Assembly: GCA_007115705.1 (NCBI GenBank)
Contig: QXEO01002115.1
Span: forward strand, 205,591 to 269,590
DNA: 64,000 nucleotides
DNA from: Dactylis glomerata
Lineage: Eukaryota > Streptophyta > Magnoliopsida > Poales > Poaceae
Direction of reading: 5' to 3'
In this document: in pieces, positions 34,437-49,400 of the stretch
How positions within the stretch are numbered: position 1 is the stretch's first letter
How the letters are laid out: each line of letters starts with the position of its first letter
The notes under the pieces: generated by a model
Databases searched by the model: none
Seen by the model: only the letters and a program-made list of their open reading frames with translations
Told to the model about the DNA's origin: nothing
Translations under genes and position numbers: made by a program

Positions 34437-37400
34437 CTAGTGGTACATGTTTTGACTGTGCAACAGTTCTATGGCCGCAGCCACGACCCCTTTCCCTTCT
34501 GAAAAGATGTCAACTGCTGGTTCCTCAATCTTTCTCTGGAGGAGTTTGTCCAGTTCACCTCGTAATCTCTGTCAAGTAGAAAAGCATCTCTCGTTACAGA
34601 TCAAAACATGGGTCTAATGCAACCACACTATTTGGTATTTGCTCATCAATAGCCTAAGCGAGCCAGAGCATACATCAGGTATGTTGAAAATGCTAGCTGA
34701 AAATGCAACCTATTTTATTCATTCAAATGATTGATAACCACAACAGTAAAACAAGGTATTGGTCCATCCGGATTATATGATAACCATAACAAAGTTACTG
34801 TCGTACGAACTCAGCTCATACGGGAAAAGGAATCTAGATCAAACAACAAAGCACCAACATTTCCAAATTAACCAATCAATGAAGCACCCACACGGTAAGT
34901 CTCAAGTACCTTCTTTTTGCTGAATAAACCTTAAATTTACTTAACGATACTTATAAAAAAACCAAAGAAGCCATTGTCATGGAATTGGTCATACTCATAC
35001 CTGAATCAACTCGATGATACGCTTTGGTGCAGAGAAATGAAGATACCCTCCAAGCATTTCGATGCCTTCTCCCGTGTTGCTTGGACTTAAGGAACCACCA
35101 AATAGCAGAAGAGCATAATCTGATATGTTTGTGGAGTCTCTCACATAAATGCTAGCAGTTTTCACCTTCTCGCTGTAAACCAGATAAGGCAATGGGAATT
35201 GCTGCACTCCAGCATTGACTGATGATGGATGAATGTCCACCTTTCCAACATCTTTGGTGTAGAATGTTGTCCTCTTGCCCCGTCTTTTGCACTGTATGAC
35301 ATTTGGGTAAAGTCCAGCACATAAAACAGCTGAAACCATCTCCAGATCCTTACCATAATGGTTATATGCCTGAAATTTTAGCAGTGAAGGGATTATAAGG
35401 AACACTGACGCTCGTCATTCAAAAAGTAGATAATATGGTATACTAAATGACAAAAACATAGACAACTATATACGTCCCAGAATTCACATATTAGGGTTTT
35501 TTACAGTTGAATTGTTGCTTATTAAGCACCAATTGGTACACAGTATAATGCTCAAACAGATGACAAATGAGAATTAAATTTAGTACTCCCTCTGTCGCTT
35601 GATACTAAATGTTACTACACCCAATACATGAGCATATTGGATGTAATAACATCTCATGTTAAGGGACGGAGGGAGTAATATTAATGTCTTCTGTGTTGCA
35701 GTCACATAACTATTTGATGTGCTATGTATTAAGTGTTAAGACATGTGGCGGAACAAATCAGAACAGCCACTAAATTTGTTTTGGAATGCAATAGAGATCA
35801 AGAGCATAAAACCTGCACTCCTCTTGTCTTGCTAACAAACCCAATATCAGATAGTAGATCAAAAAATTGATTTCGCATATCATCCATCATCTTCAGGGTC
35901 ACTGGAGACAGGAAATTTTCCCAACAGAAAGAACGTTCCTTTCCACTGCGTTTTGCTTCCTTCCATGCTTCAAACGCCTTAAGAAGGGCAATGTGATCAC
36001 TGGCCAAAGAGGTCATAAGATATTAGGCATGAAACTTTTTGCAGGTGATGCTATCATTTGCAAGCGATGCTATGTACTCCTTCACAAATATCAAATATAA
36101 AGCAGTACAGGTTCTAGCAGTCCAATCATGTCGCACCTACGGGATAAGACTTGTAGCATGTAGCAACCAGTAGTAAATACTCCCTCTGTATCACTATATC
36201 TCCCTGGCACCGGGAACCTCCATATAAAAATATGTCCATTGAAATAATCAAGAGTGTAGTTATTGCAAGTTTTGCACTTCGCACCGATATTTAAGTGAAT
36301 TGCTGATTGGTTAAAATAATCTACACACTGAAATGCGTCTAGATACATCCGTATCTAGACAAAACTGAGTCACTTATTTTGGGACAGGGGGGGGGGGGGG
36401 GGGGTATTAAATTCTCCTTAGATTTAGAGCTTCATTGGTTTGTGCACATGGTAGGCTACTAGGCTGGGGACATATATAGTGAAAGAGTGAGTGTGTACTA
36501 CATATGCACTATAAATTCAGCAGCCCTTGATCGGAGCTGAAGAAATTGCTTCTCTGAATAAGCAAGAGACCATTAAAAAAACATAATGTCTGTAATATTG
36601 GTCGTCAAAAAACATTTCTACATGATTCCTCATGAAATATTAATGTGATGTAAGCAGAAAAGAGATAATAATAATCACCTGCAGGAGTCACCAGCAAATG
36701 ATCGTTTTACATCATCAGCTTCTTCCTTTCTGTCTATTGGGAGCACAAATGGATTACGATGCGCAAGAGCAGCAGCAATTGTTAATGCAGGATCCAGACA
36801 CTGGAAGACAGATCCAATGAGCAGCATCTTCCCAATGTTTGGATCCAGTGGAAGTGTACAAAGATGCCGTCCTGCATAAATCAAGGAAGATAGGCAAAAG
36901 TAAATAAGAACACGTAGAACAAAATTGAGCGGGTAAGATAATGTGCGGGGTAGCAGTGAAATTTCAAACCTAGATAAGTGAGCTCCTCCAAATCATCCAG
37001 TGCTCCAATCGTTTTCAGAAGCTCAACTGCGTTTTTAACAGAAAGTGGATCTGGAGGTTGCAGTGACTTGGCTAAGAAAGAGGCCACTGGTCCAAGCTGT
37101 AGGTTTTTTATAGTAAGGCACAGTTCTTGCAAAGGAGTCCTGAGTATTTCAGGCAACTGAAACTGTGGCATGGCATCATAAATGACTTTCGGGTACAACC
37201 TATAGCAGACACCTGCCTGTACACGGCCTGCACGACCTCGCCGCTGTGTAATATCACAGACGTCATGAACTACATATTTATTTGATATTCAATTTTACGA
37301 CAAAAGCTGGTGATGTAGTCCGCAGTAACATACCTGATGAGCAGAGGCTTTGGATATCCACGATGGTAGAAGGCACGCTAGCTTATTCAAAGCATCATAA

Positions 37401-40400
37401 CTTGTCTCCTTCGCTTTACCACAATCAATTACATATACAACATCATCTATCGTAATACTGCTTTCTGCAATATTTGTCGCCAGAACAATTTTTCTGCAAA
37501 TTAAGTATATAATACAAATAAGCAATTAAAATACTTCAGATTGTTCAAATAAAAATAGCATTAGCCATTAGGGTTTAGGACAACATGTTCAAATGAACTT
37601 TAGAGCTTGCTAAGAGAGTACATCTCAAAGAACAAATTGCATTAATAAAATTATTCAGATAAAATAAATAATTTGGTAATTTAGGAGCAAGCAATAATGA
37701 AAAAAGTATACCAAATGCAGGGGTAAGAAACAAAATAGTTTCAGTGGTCAGATTTTTGAAAGTAACTGAGAGGGAAAATGGAGAAGCTAACTCCATAGTT
37801 AATGGATATGGCCTATCCAAAATCATCATACAAAATGTACACTTTTTGTAGTTCCTTCCTAGCCGAAATTTGACCATTAGTTTCTTACCAGCCATAAGTT
37901 TACCTATGTGCTGCATAAATGCTGAAATTTAATTTTACCATTAAAACCACTGCCACTGGTAACGAGAAAGAGAAGAAACCGGGCATGTTACTAGTCCTAT
38001 GTGAACATAATAGTGAAAGCTGGATCCTGAACAAGTAAGAAGTTACGCAAGTTGGTCTGCAACACATTATCCATTGTAAAAGAAAATCATATTCAGAAAG
38101 CATAATCAAGATTGAATGCTTTTATAGAATATTTCTGTGATTAGTTACCTCATATTAGTTGGTGCTCTATCAAAAATTTCACGCTGATTGACAGTTGGCA
38201 TAGAACCATGCAATGGGAGAACTAGGAATCTATTGGAATTGCCAAGTAGATTATTCCCTTTAATCTTGTCCAGAAGTTTTGAAATTTCGTCCCAACCAGT
38301 AAGGAACACAAGGATTGCACCTTCACCTTCATGACGACAGATATACTCGATTGTACCTTCCACCTAAAAACGATAACATAAATTTATGGAAGTGTAGTAT
38401 ATTAGCAGCATAGATAGTTACCACATGTCTACATATAATATTGGGATATCATGAAATGTAGGTTGCCTTTTGGAGAGATATCAAGTGCAATGCACAAATA
38501 GGTGCCATCATAAATCACCTTCGGTTTGTGGTACCAAATTAACATGAAATTACTCTGGGGAGAGACCAGTCCAGATGCACTTCTCTGTTTACTATAACTA
38601 TGTAAAAAATATTAAGCTCCCATTTAATATATGTTGAGGAACGAATAAATGTTACAATGCACAACAAGCTTCTCTTTTGGTTTAACCTACTCCCTCTATC
38701 CCATAATATAAGATTTTATTACAAGGTAAATTAACAGATGCACCATGGTGCCTGGGCACCATACCCAATACTCGTAAAATACGTGTTGGGTTGCACATAC
38801 CCGAAGTGTGTACAACTTGTATATACCTAATAGTCATGAATGGGGTACATATACCATGGGTGTGGTAATTTTTTGGCATGTATATATGTAATAAATACGT
38901 GTATATATGTAATCCAGATATGTATATATTGGGTATGCGTATCTCAGGTATATGTAACTTAGGTATGTATAAGTTAGGTATACGTAACTTGGGTATGTAT
39001 ACCCTTGGGTGTGCATAATTGTAAGCCAAAAGGACGCATTTGGGATTTTGGGGTATGGTACCTGGGCACCATGGTGCCCCATTTGAGCTTCCGTTATTAG
39101 AACCAATACATGAGTTAGAAGGTTCAAGGTTGTAATAACATCTTATATTACGGAGTATTTTATTTTGAACATAAATTCAAATTATAAAGGGTGAAAATAC
39201 ACAAACCACTTCTCACTAGTTTCCACGATGTTTGCAGACAGGATATGAGTACATAACTACACATATTTGCATCAAACAGTACTTAATATGAGTATTTCAT
39301 AATTTCAATACCAAGGAAGTTGATCCATTAATCTGAGACATCTGTTAATACATAATGTCCTTCCTGTTCCTATACCAAAGAAGTTGATCCAAGACATCAG
39401 CAGGTCTGGTACTACCTAATGGATTAATTAGCAATAGGAAATTAGTCGGCTCTTTTTAGCAACATCTTTGATATATATCCACTTAATTGCAATCAATCAT
39501 ACATATGTCGAACTAGATCTCATCTCAGCAAAAAAGAACTTAGTAGTGCAATCAAATGTATACACATTAAAAAAAGTTCAGAGTACATACAAGGCTCAAA
39601 TCTAGTTCAGTGACAGACCAATTTTCAAGGGACTGCCTTGTTGTAATGCTGTAATTTCCATACTCCTTATCAATGTCAACAACCTGAAAAAAAAGCAAGT
39701 GAGCAGCAAAACTATCTATCCTCCCAGTTTCAAAGGATGTGAAAATCAAGCATGTCTGCCTTTTTGCAATACTATAATTTATGCAACTTTAGTTATCTGC
39801 ATTAGCAACAATAGAGCTAAATTGTCTGATAAATTGTGCATCTCAGACTTCTGAAGTTGTGATCACCTGACATCAGCACTGTGGTAAGAAAATATAGCAT
39901 GCGGGTAAGATTAAAGAAGTAACTCGGGTATACCTCAAAAACATCAGACACCGGATCACTCTTAACTGAAGCAGGTCTCTTTCTTCTTGAATTTCCTTGA
40001 AAATTCTCACGTTCAGACTTGATCTTGTAGCTGGTCTTTTCTAAAATATCCTCCAAAAACAACTCAGCGACAGGAAAAGTGAATCCCTGATCAAAACACC
40101 TCGATATAAATATAATGTACAACAGTACTCAAATGCGTATGTCTTAACAAATGATGTTTGTAAGAGGTTACAGTACCGGAATATGCATAATAGGAGCTTC
40201 TCCAAAGTATTTGGAAAAAAGTTCAGCATTTATTGTTGCACTCATCAATACAAGACGAAGGTCAGGACGCCTTGGCAGAAGGTCCCGCAAAATGATGATG
40301 AGAAAATCTTCATTCATGCCACGTTCATGAATTTCATCAACTAGTAAATGAGTTACACCAGCTAGGTCCGGCTCCTGAACCTGTACTTCATAGAGTGGTC

Positions 40401-43400
40401 ACACCGTATGTAAGTTTATCAAATCATGCCACATTCATGAATTTCTCATCAACTAGTAAATGAGTTACACCAGCTAGGTCCGTCTCCTGAACCTACACTT
40501 CATACATTGGTCACACCGTATGTAAGTTAATAACACACCAAAATGACACAAAGTTTGAAAACTAGACAGCAATTCAACTGGATTCTCCTAATCTCAAGAT
40601 ACACTAGAGCAAATAAAACACCCTACCAGAGTAAATCTTCAGATCAGCACTAGTTATAGCTACCCGTGGTATGTTTCATAATTAAAAGGTACACACGTAT
40701 CTTAACAGGAGTTACAGTTGTGATCAGATTGGACCATTGGAGTGCTGGAGATCACATAATATTTGACTAACTTTGGACACATCTTCTGTAAAGAAACCAG
40801 GGTAATGTACATGGAGGATAAAATAATCTATAATAAAACCTAAATTCTTTCACATCAGCAAAATAAACAAAATATTGTGTGCCGCTTGTGTCAAAATTGG
40901 GAACTACCCGTTGCCGAGTGCATATCCAGTGGTCCGGTCCATGATTATGATCCCCTGCTCCTGGACAATGTGGTGTGATAGATCTGGACTGAAGGGACAG
41001 GATTCGACAGCCTCACCGCCCACTGCAAAATATGCAAACTACACTCCCAAGTCACATCCTAATTCCACGTTCAAGTTCATCGTCCTCTATTGTTGTCCCC
41101 TCCTCTCTCATTCGAGTGAACAGAAATCACACGAAAGCAGGGATTCTAGGGCTCGCCTCTGCTGCCCGCCGGCTTCCATGGCACATGTCCCGCAGCCGTC
41201 TTCCCTGTCCCATGTCCAATCGCCGCCTCCAACTGAGCTCGACGTGGAATTTTGGCAATGAAGAATTTCAGCTGGTTTCACATAACATTCCGTAACAAAC
41301 ACAAGTGAGTTATACCGTGGAGAGGATAAATAACTAGCAGTTTTTTGAAGAAGTAATCAATGGAAATAGATGGGAGTTCTTCGTATTCTGCTGGTACTAC
41401 TCGGGCAGCTCCGTGCAGAATAGATGGGTCACACCCCATGGGGGCAGTCAGGCTGCCATGAATTTTGACCTCCACCGTGAGTACAGGTTGATATAGCAAG
41501 TATGCTCCGTCTGCGGCGCCTCTCCGCAGAGCTACACCTAGAGGGGCAGCTGCGTCTATGCTAGGCTGGATCTTGAGGATTAGTGACGTTTCAGACCAGA
41601 TCAGAAGCGAGGTCGCCCGGAGCTGAGAGCGACAGGATCTGGACGAAGCGGCAGAGGAACTTGTTGCGATTTTGCAATAAATTTTCGGTTTCAGGAGCTA
41701 GCCGCAAATGTTCCAAGGGGGCATACGAAAATGAACAAGTGAGTTGATCCTCTCCATCCGACGTAGATCTAAAGAACCACATGGTCCAGGAGCAGCGGAT
41801 CATATGCTGGACTGGAGCACTAGATATTTTCCCCCGTTGCCACTGCAATCTACCATGTTAACTGGAGCACACAATTTCCAGTACTTGGTTTCACAATATC
41901 TATCATCACCCCAACGTTCAATCAGATCAAGGGGGCACTAAATCTACGAAAAACTGAAAAGGTTAATGAAAAATGACCATGAATACCCCTAGAGTGGCAC
42001 ATTACTATCACTTAACCTCTTCCAAAGCATTAAAGTAGGGGTAGATAGTGGAAGCCCTGCATTATTACACTCTTGGTTTCCTCAATGGATAGATATTTAG
42101 CAACAGAGACTCCCGGGCATTGTTTAAAAACACGGACAGGTTAAGCTACTGGTTTGCCGGTCTAACCGGCAGCTCACCCAGTTCGATGCAGGCAAAATAA
42201 ATACATTGATTTTCAAGTTAAGAGAAAATTTGACTCCCTGCGCTTTAATTAATAGATGCTCCCTCCATCCCGGTTTACAAGGCCTCTATAAATCTTGTCT
42301 TTAGTAAAATATTTTCAAGTTTGAAAAGATTTATATAGAAAAATATCAACATCTAAAGTACCAAATGAATATTACTATACCTACAACGACACAACATCAA
42401 AGCCTTTTTCCCAAGCAAGTTAGGGTAGGCTAGATATGAAACCCATCGGAAGCAAAAGGAAACCAAAATGAGAAAGAGAGAAAAAATGTAAGCAAGGAAC
42501 GAATATTACTATGTCTATCATGAAAAATGTTTTCATAATGTATTTATTGGATATCGTAGACGTTGATATATTTTTCTATAAACTTTGTCAAACCTAAACA
42601 AGTTTGACTTAAGAGAAGATTAATAGGCCCTGTAAACCTGGATGGAGGGAGTACCAGATGTTGTTGGCTAACTAACTTGGTCACAAAAGTAATACAGCCA
42701 AGGTGGTGGTTGGCAACCCGAGCGCAAAATGGTGGGCGAAGGTGTTGACACCTCGTTTAGTAGTTTTTTTACCAGCTTTTGGTGAAACGGCCTTTTAAGC
42801 CAACCAAACCACCGTTTCTAGCCCAGTTGGACCGACAGTCAGGTCTGGTTTTTGTGCTAGGCTCCCTAGACCAGTGATAGAAAACAGGAGTGTGGAACAC
42901 ACAGCTGCACAACAAGTTCAGAACATAATAGCCACAGGCTTAGTAATTTTGCATATGATGAAGCTTAATTTCCGCGGAGTATCAAAGAAAACCTGGAAAA
43001 ACATTATATAGCTACAAACAATGCACAGATCAAGTAAGATCAAATCAGAAGTTCCAGGATATGTAGAAAGCAACAATGGTCAACAAACAAAAAACAAGGC
43101 AAAACAACATAGTTATTTTTTACCACGTTAAGCAAATCGACAAAAACAAATAAGCAAAAATGGTTACAGCTACCATAGTTATTTTTTACAATATAGTTAT
43201 TTTTACCACGTTAAGCTACAAACAATGCACAGATCAAGTAAGATCAAATCAGAAGTTCCAGGATATGTAGAAAGCAACAATGGTCAACAAACAAAAAACA
43301 AGGCAACACAACATAGTTATTTTTTACCACGTTAAGCAAATCGACAAAAACAAATAAGCAAAAATGTCATGACATGGTAGTCGTAACTCATGAATATGCT

Positions 43401-46400
43401 TTATCTATCTATCCGTCAATTAAAATCATACCAGTTTTCTAAGCAAAACTCCTGTGGTGCAGAAGAGCAGTCGTGTTTGTGTTGACCGCTTTGATTCGAG
43501 GCGAATCTGGTATCCAACAGTCTCACCAAGCTCTTCACCTCTCTCAGATCCTACACGTGCTGCAACCGATATGGCGGATATACGGCGGGGTTGGGTACAA
43601 ATTATGCTGCAATCAGCACCATGAAGGTTATCTATCTCCTCTTCTAGTATGAACTGTGGAAGCTGTGTTGTTTTACCACAACCTGTCTCGCCAGAAATGA
43701 CCAGAACCTGAAACAGTGAATCCAGTAAGAAAATAAATAAAATGTTTGGACTAATAAAATCAGCTATAGAACCCTACTGTATAGCAAACATTAATACTAT
43801 AATGAATATCACGAGATAGCAAAGATGAACAAAAGCCACAACAGTACAACATTAACTCTGCCAGCATTAAGACGTACAAAAATGAGAGACCCACAAGACT
43901 GAATGACCACTAGATTCAGGTTTAATTTAACTGCACCAACTCATTCAAACAACTAGCAACAAATTTATTAACCCGGTAGTGTCCGGATGATACATTTTCC
44001 AGTATATGGATCCCATGTTCTAGAATTGGTAGACAAGGTTCAGGTACAGCTCTGAGAAGCGAGGGTCGGCTGACCATGGTGCCAAGTATGAGAGGGAGAG
44101 TAGGTTGGAGAGAGGATTAGATCTTTGCTAGATTATTCACATTCCTTGGACAATCCATATAAGGTACACAGTACATGGTGCCTTTTATTGGAAAGACACT
44201 TGATGCATAAAATAGAATGCCTGCTATCTCAACTAACCACATATTTATCTTCCTACTAACCTACTATACTTATCTCTAATGACTACGGACCAAGATTCGC
44301 GCCTCTGGCATTACATCACGCTCCTTTAGACGAGCTGCAGCGGTGGTCACGGTTAGAGCCCAAGGAGTACCCAGACTAGTTCTGCCTACGCCTTTGGCGC
44401 TGGAGACAAACAACCACAATGCATCCATGCAGTGATGTGGATCAATTTGGAGGCCTGCTTGCTTCTGTCCACTGTGTTGGCCGCTTGGCCTGCATAGGAG
44501 TGGTGGGGTCCACTCATTTGGCCTAAGTAGAAGCTCAATCCCCACAGGGAATTCTCGTGAGCCTTAGGGTTTGAAGGAAGGGATGCAAGTAGAAATGGCC
44601 CATCCCTTTTTACTGGCCCCAGAAAGAGCTGGGAGCTGCTGGAACAGAAGCATCATTGCTGCCTTGCTGGCTTTGGCAGAGGAGCAGCAATTGCTTCGAG
44701 GAGAAACATCTCGCTCTCATGGGTGGCTGTGTGACTGCCATTGCTGCTGGGAAGGCACCACAGCCGCTGCTGGCTGTGCAGCCACCACCCCAGCTGGAGA
44801 GGACTCTGCCAACACGGCTGTTTGTGTGCGTCATTGTCATCAAGATTGATTGCATGGCTACTTGTGGAGAGAACTCTATTTGCTCTTGCTGGAGTTTGTC
44901 ATGCCACAGCTGTAGGTTGCATCACTGCCGTTTCCCATAGGTGCAGGCTTTTCTACTCCACGTAGGCGCGGGAGTGGTCAACTGCGCCCTCCAGGGTTGC
45001 TGGGAATTTCAGCAACGCATCTGTCCAGAGTGGCTTGCGGAGGTGGGCCATGAGCAGCTCCACCTGGTACCACTTGAAGCCCCCTGCACCTGTATACGAG
45101 AGTGAGCAATTCCTCCTTGCACTCGTCCATACCAATCCGCTGCAGGTTACTGATGGTGCTGAGCAGCTGTGACAACACACCTGCTTCCTCTTCTGCTCCT
45201 CCCGCCTTTGCTCTGCCTTGAGTTTGGAACAGCTTTTTTTTAGAAAAAGCAAAAGACTTTTGCGTTTCATTGCATTGAAAAGGTAGAGTTGTTTACAGTC
45301 CTCCTAGGAGGAAATTACAGTGCAAATGAAAGTACTTAGTGCACATCCCAGTTTGGAACAGCTTAGTTGATGTGTACACCAGCTTGTGGAGATTGGTTTT
45401 GACCTCAACAGTGTTGGTGGATAAGGTTGTCACCTGGTTGGCAAGGTTGGAGAGCTTGTTGTTTATGATGACAATCACATCTTCCTGGAACAGATGTGAT
45501 CCCATTGTCTCAGATGTGGATAGTCTGATACTCAAGAACGACTGCTCAGATCTAGTCACGTGCTAGATTTGGTACTGTTCCTAAGACCAATGAATGTCAC
45601 AAGGTTGACGGTACAGCTCTCCGAGTGAGGGATGGCCATCCATGGTGTTGGGAATCAAAGAGAAGGTTTGGGACAGGGTTAGGTCTTTGCTATTTATTTA
45701 TTTTATTGGATAATTTATAGGGGGTACATGGTATAGCTTTGTAGGGAAGACTCGACTCGATGCCTAGGAATAGAATCCCCCAACTTCCTAACCAACCATA
45801 CATTTATCTTCCTAACTAAACCGGTATATTCCATAACTAAATAGATATTATTACTAACTATCTCTACTAATAATATTGCTAGAGGTATGGTCCGTGGCTC
45901 ACAAGTACGCTTTCAATCCACCAAAAATATGCTTTCCTCCCACCTAACCCGAAACGTTTTATTTTTACTGGGACGAAATTCTAATAACTGCCCCGATTGA
46001 TCCGGTCATAGCGGAGGTGCCTCGAAGTCCCCTCGATCCATCCATCGATCGTCGGCACGGGTAGCTCGCAGCTGGAACCGCCGCCCTACTCCCTCGATCT
46101 GCGCAGCTGGAGCCGCTGACCGGCGGAAAGGAACATTGTTGTCCCGAACCTCCCCGTCCATGGTTCCCTCTTGTGGCCAACTTTTATTCTTCGCTTCCTC
46201 CGAATTCGGCCGCCGGCAGGCACTCCCCCGCGACAAGCTCGTGCGCTTGGTGCGGTTCCAAACGGGAGAGTGAGGGAAGGGAGGATAGGTGCGCTAGGGC
46301 GGCCAAGCCCGCGAGCGCGAGGGTGGATGAGGAACTGGAGGGGAGACGAGGAGGTGGGCAGAGAGTGTGTGACAAAACGCGGAGACGTTGATCGATGTGA

Positions 46401-49400
46401 GGGGGACGCTGGAGGCGCATATGATGAATAGGGAGACGGAGGGGATCCACGAGGGAAGGAGGTGACAAATCGAGAGCGAGGGGGCGCGCACGATGGAGGA
46501 GCGCAGCGGAGGGGATCGGGAATGAGATGCAGTGCGGGCAGTCGATGTCCCCTGTGAAGGCGCCGCACTGCTCCTCGCGGACAATGCCCTCCAGGGTCGT
46601 CGCTAACTCGCTTTCTCCGGCAGAGGACATGACCTGGGCGGATGCGGCGCAGTGCTTGGCGGTGGTGGAGCGGCGGACGTGAGCGTGCGCTGCCTTGCGA
46701 GGGTGGAGGAAGTGAGCGAGGGGATAGAAGCTGACCGGCTGAGACAGTGACGAACCGGGCGACTGTCTCGCATGCATAGGTGCTGCTCCAGTCTGTTTCT
46801 GTTTTTTTTGTTCGATCAATCCACTGCCTTGCCTACCTGCTGATGCCATGGGACCCTGTACATAATTAAGGAGCCGATCCATCGAGTTAACCTTCGTGAC
46901 GAAACTCTGTGTGTATGGATGAAGGTTTCGACCTGCATGGACGAGGGACTGCAATTTTGCAGCGCCTCTTTGTGCTGAGCAAGTGAGTAGTCCGTCATGT
47001 ATATTGTTTGTGTGTGGAGCATTACATAGATGCATTGAGTTGATGATCCCGTTCTGGGAGATGATTGCTACTCTTTTCAGACCACCTCTTTCGCACTTAA
47101 TTTTATCTTATTGCAAAAGTGAAATGTCATTTACTAAGTATACAGCTCATAAACCGGATTTATATTCATGTGTTGATTTTTTTAACTTCATGGCTTTATT
47201 ATCTACAAATGACTTAGGCCGCCTTTTTTCTCAAAGATATTTTGTAAATGGTTTTAGAAGGCCTCATCTAGGATGAAAGCCTTTATTATCTAAAAAAAAT
47301 CAATACAATAGGATTCCCATTTTTCATGATGAAATGATGATGAATAGTAAATAGGTTGAGTGCAAGACATCAATCTTTCAATTTTGAAGAACCAATTGGC
47401 ATGGGAGGCGGTGTCTTCTTGTGGGTGAGATTGGGGTAGGATATAGAACACGAGTGTTATAAGCAGAACCAGTAAGATAAAGATCATGATGATTATCTTA
47501 CGAGGACACCATATGCATGTCGCGCTTGAAAAACAAGTACTAAAAAAATAGCAAAAATATTAATTAATACACAGCTGAGTGCTTAATGATAGATGATGTT
47601 TAGAGAAATGGCAGAAAAAGGGCATGTTAGAAATGAACTCTCATTCATTTGTTGTATATTCATGTTGTATTAAGTCCTCTGAACACATTACTGTCAGGCC
47701 CAGTACCTGACGATACTCAAGATTACTCCAGATCCCATGGTGGACAACGCTCGGGGCGTCTACCCCTCGCTATCTACTGTTATCGTAATTGTCTGGTTGT
47801 TACCGTACTTAATTACCGTGGTTGTGTCCACTACCTATAAAAAGGCTGGGTTGTAGCCAAGGATCGTTATCGTGAATCATTATTGCTAAATGCAAAACAA
47901 TATAGATAATACAATAGAGTCTGTGCTCTCGTTTCTTGTCGTCGTCCCTTTCTTCCTCTCCAAGTTCCGATCGGAACTCCTGTAGATCCTAGTTAGGGCT
48001 TGACAAAGTGGTATCAGAGACCAATCCATCCTTGGCGGCGATGCTTCCCTGCTACCTTACCTAGCGTCTTCCCCTTCTGACTCCGGCGGCGGCGGGGGCG
48101 AAATCACGGCGGCGTGCGGAGGCGGCGGCGTGAGGAGGCAGCTTGGCGGCGGTAGATCTTCTTCTCGGAGGCGGCTTGGCGGCGGCGGCACTTGTTCGCG
48201 TGCAGATCGAGACGCCGGATCCGGTTGCGGAGGAACTTTTTCTCCGTGGTAAAATCCCGGGATCCATCTCGGTTCGTGCATCTGGAGGCGGGTGGCGCTG
48301 GGAGGCAGTGTTGGCGGCGGTAGAACTCTGCGCTACTGAGTCTGGTTGTCGCTCTAGCCGACGTAAAATCCCCCCTCAGTATCGTAGATCTGGCCATGCC
48401 TCGATCTAAGGCCTCGGAGCAAGGAGACGATCACCTGCAGGAATTCCAACTTCTCAAGCAGGATGTTCAGGAGAATCAATACGAGATCTTGGCGATGAGA
48501 GCGGAATTGAGCTCTGTCAGCGCTAAGCAGGACCAAGTGAACCATGCAGTGGCAGGTATGCAAGGAACTGTCAACGATATTAATTCTCAGATGTTGTCCA
48601 TGGCGGAAACACTCAAGGTCATGCGTTTGTCCAACTCGGGCAAGCAATCAGAACAGATTCCTGTGGAACCATCTGCTGAAGAACACACTTCTCTCGGCCA
48701 TGGCCTCTCGGCAGAACAGCAAGTCCTGCTTCAGAAACGTTTGGAGGTGGAAGCTCTCCGGCGTCAGTATACTCTGGAACAAGAATTATCACGTTGCTAT
48801 CAACAACAGCTTCCTGCAATCCGTCGTTCTGCACCTCCCGGGTTTGGTCGACAGTTTCTCTCTACTCACCCTATCACCACCTCCAGCCCGGACAACATTC
48901 TTCGCCAGGTCAGGCTAATCCGTGGCAGAAGTATCAGAAGGATTATGAGCAGGAGATGCGCACACAATTTCTGAAAAATATGACTAAAGGGCCTCGTCTT
49001 GATTTTCCAAAATTTGAGGGAGGCAATCCTGTGGAATGGATTCGTCAGTGTGAGAAGTGTTTCCAGATGTCAGCTACTCCTGAGGACTACAAGTTTTCTT
49101 TAGCTCAACTGTATATTGTGGGTAAAGCAGATGTATGGCTTCGTCGGTCGAAGATATTGCAAAATCCACCTACATGGCCTAAGTTCTGTGAGATGCTCAT
49201 CCAGAGGTTTTCAGCCCATAGTTCCTACTAGCTGGTAGAGACATTCAATAACCTTCGTCAGGGCAATGCCACAGTTACTGAGTATGCTGATCAGTTTGAA
49301 GAGTTGATGGCAACGATCTCGGAGGAAAATCCTGAACTAGCAGAGGGTTGGTTCGTTCGTTGTTTTGTTAATGGCTTGCATGAGGGCATCAAATATCAGC

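Noticed and set aside
44255..44285. A 25-bp match to 53699-53725 next to a Helitron end (AACCTACTATACTTATCT)
   Set aside because: Too short to prove a duplicated flank. It could be a shared LTR-relic fragment.
46184..47035. Minus-strand open frame of 283 codons
   Set aside because: It lies within helicase intron 5, is GC-driven, and matches no family I know. Not called as a gene.
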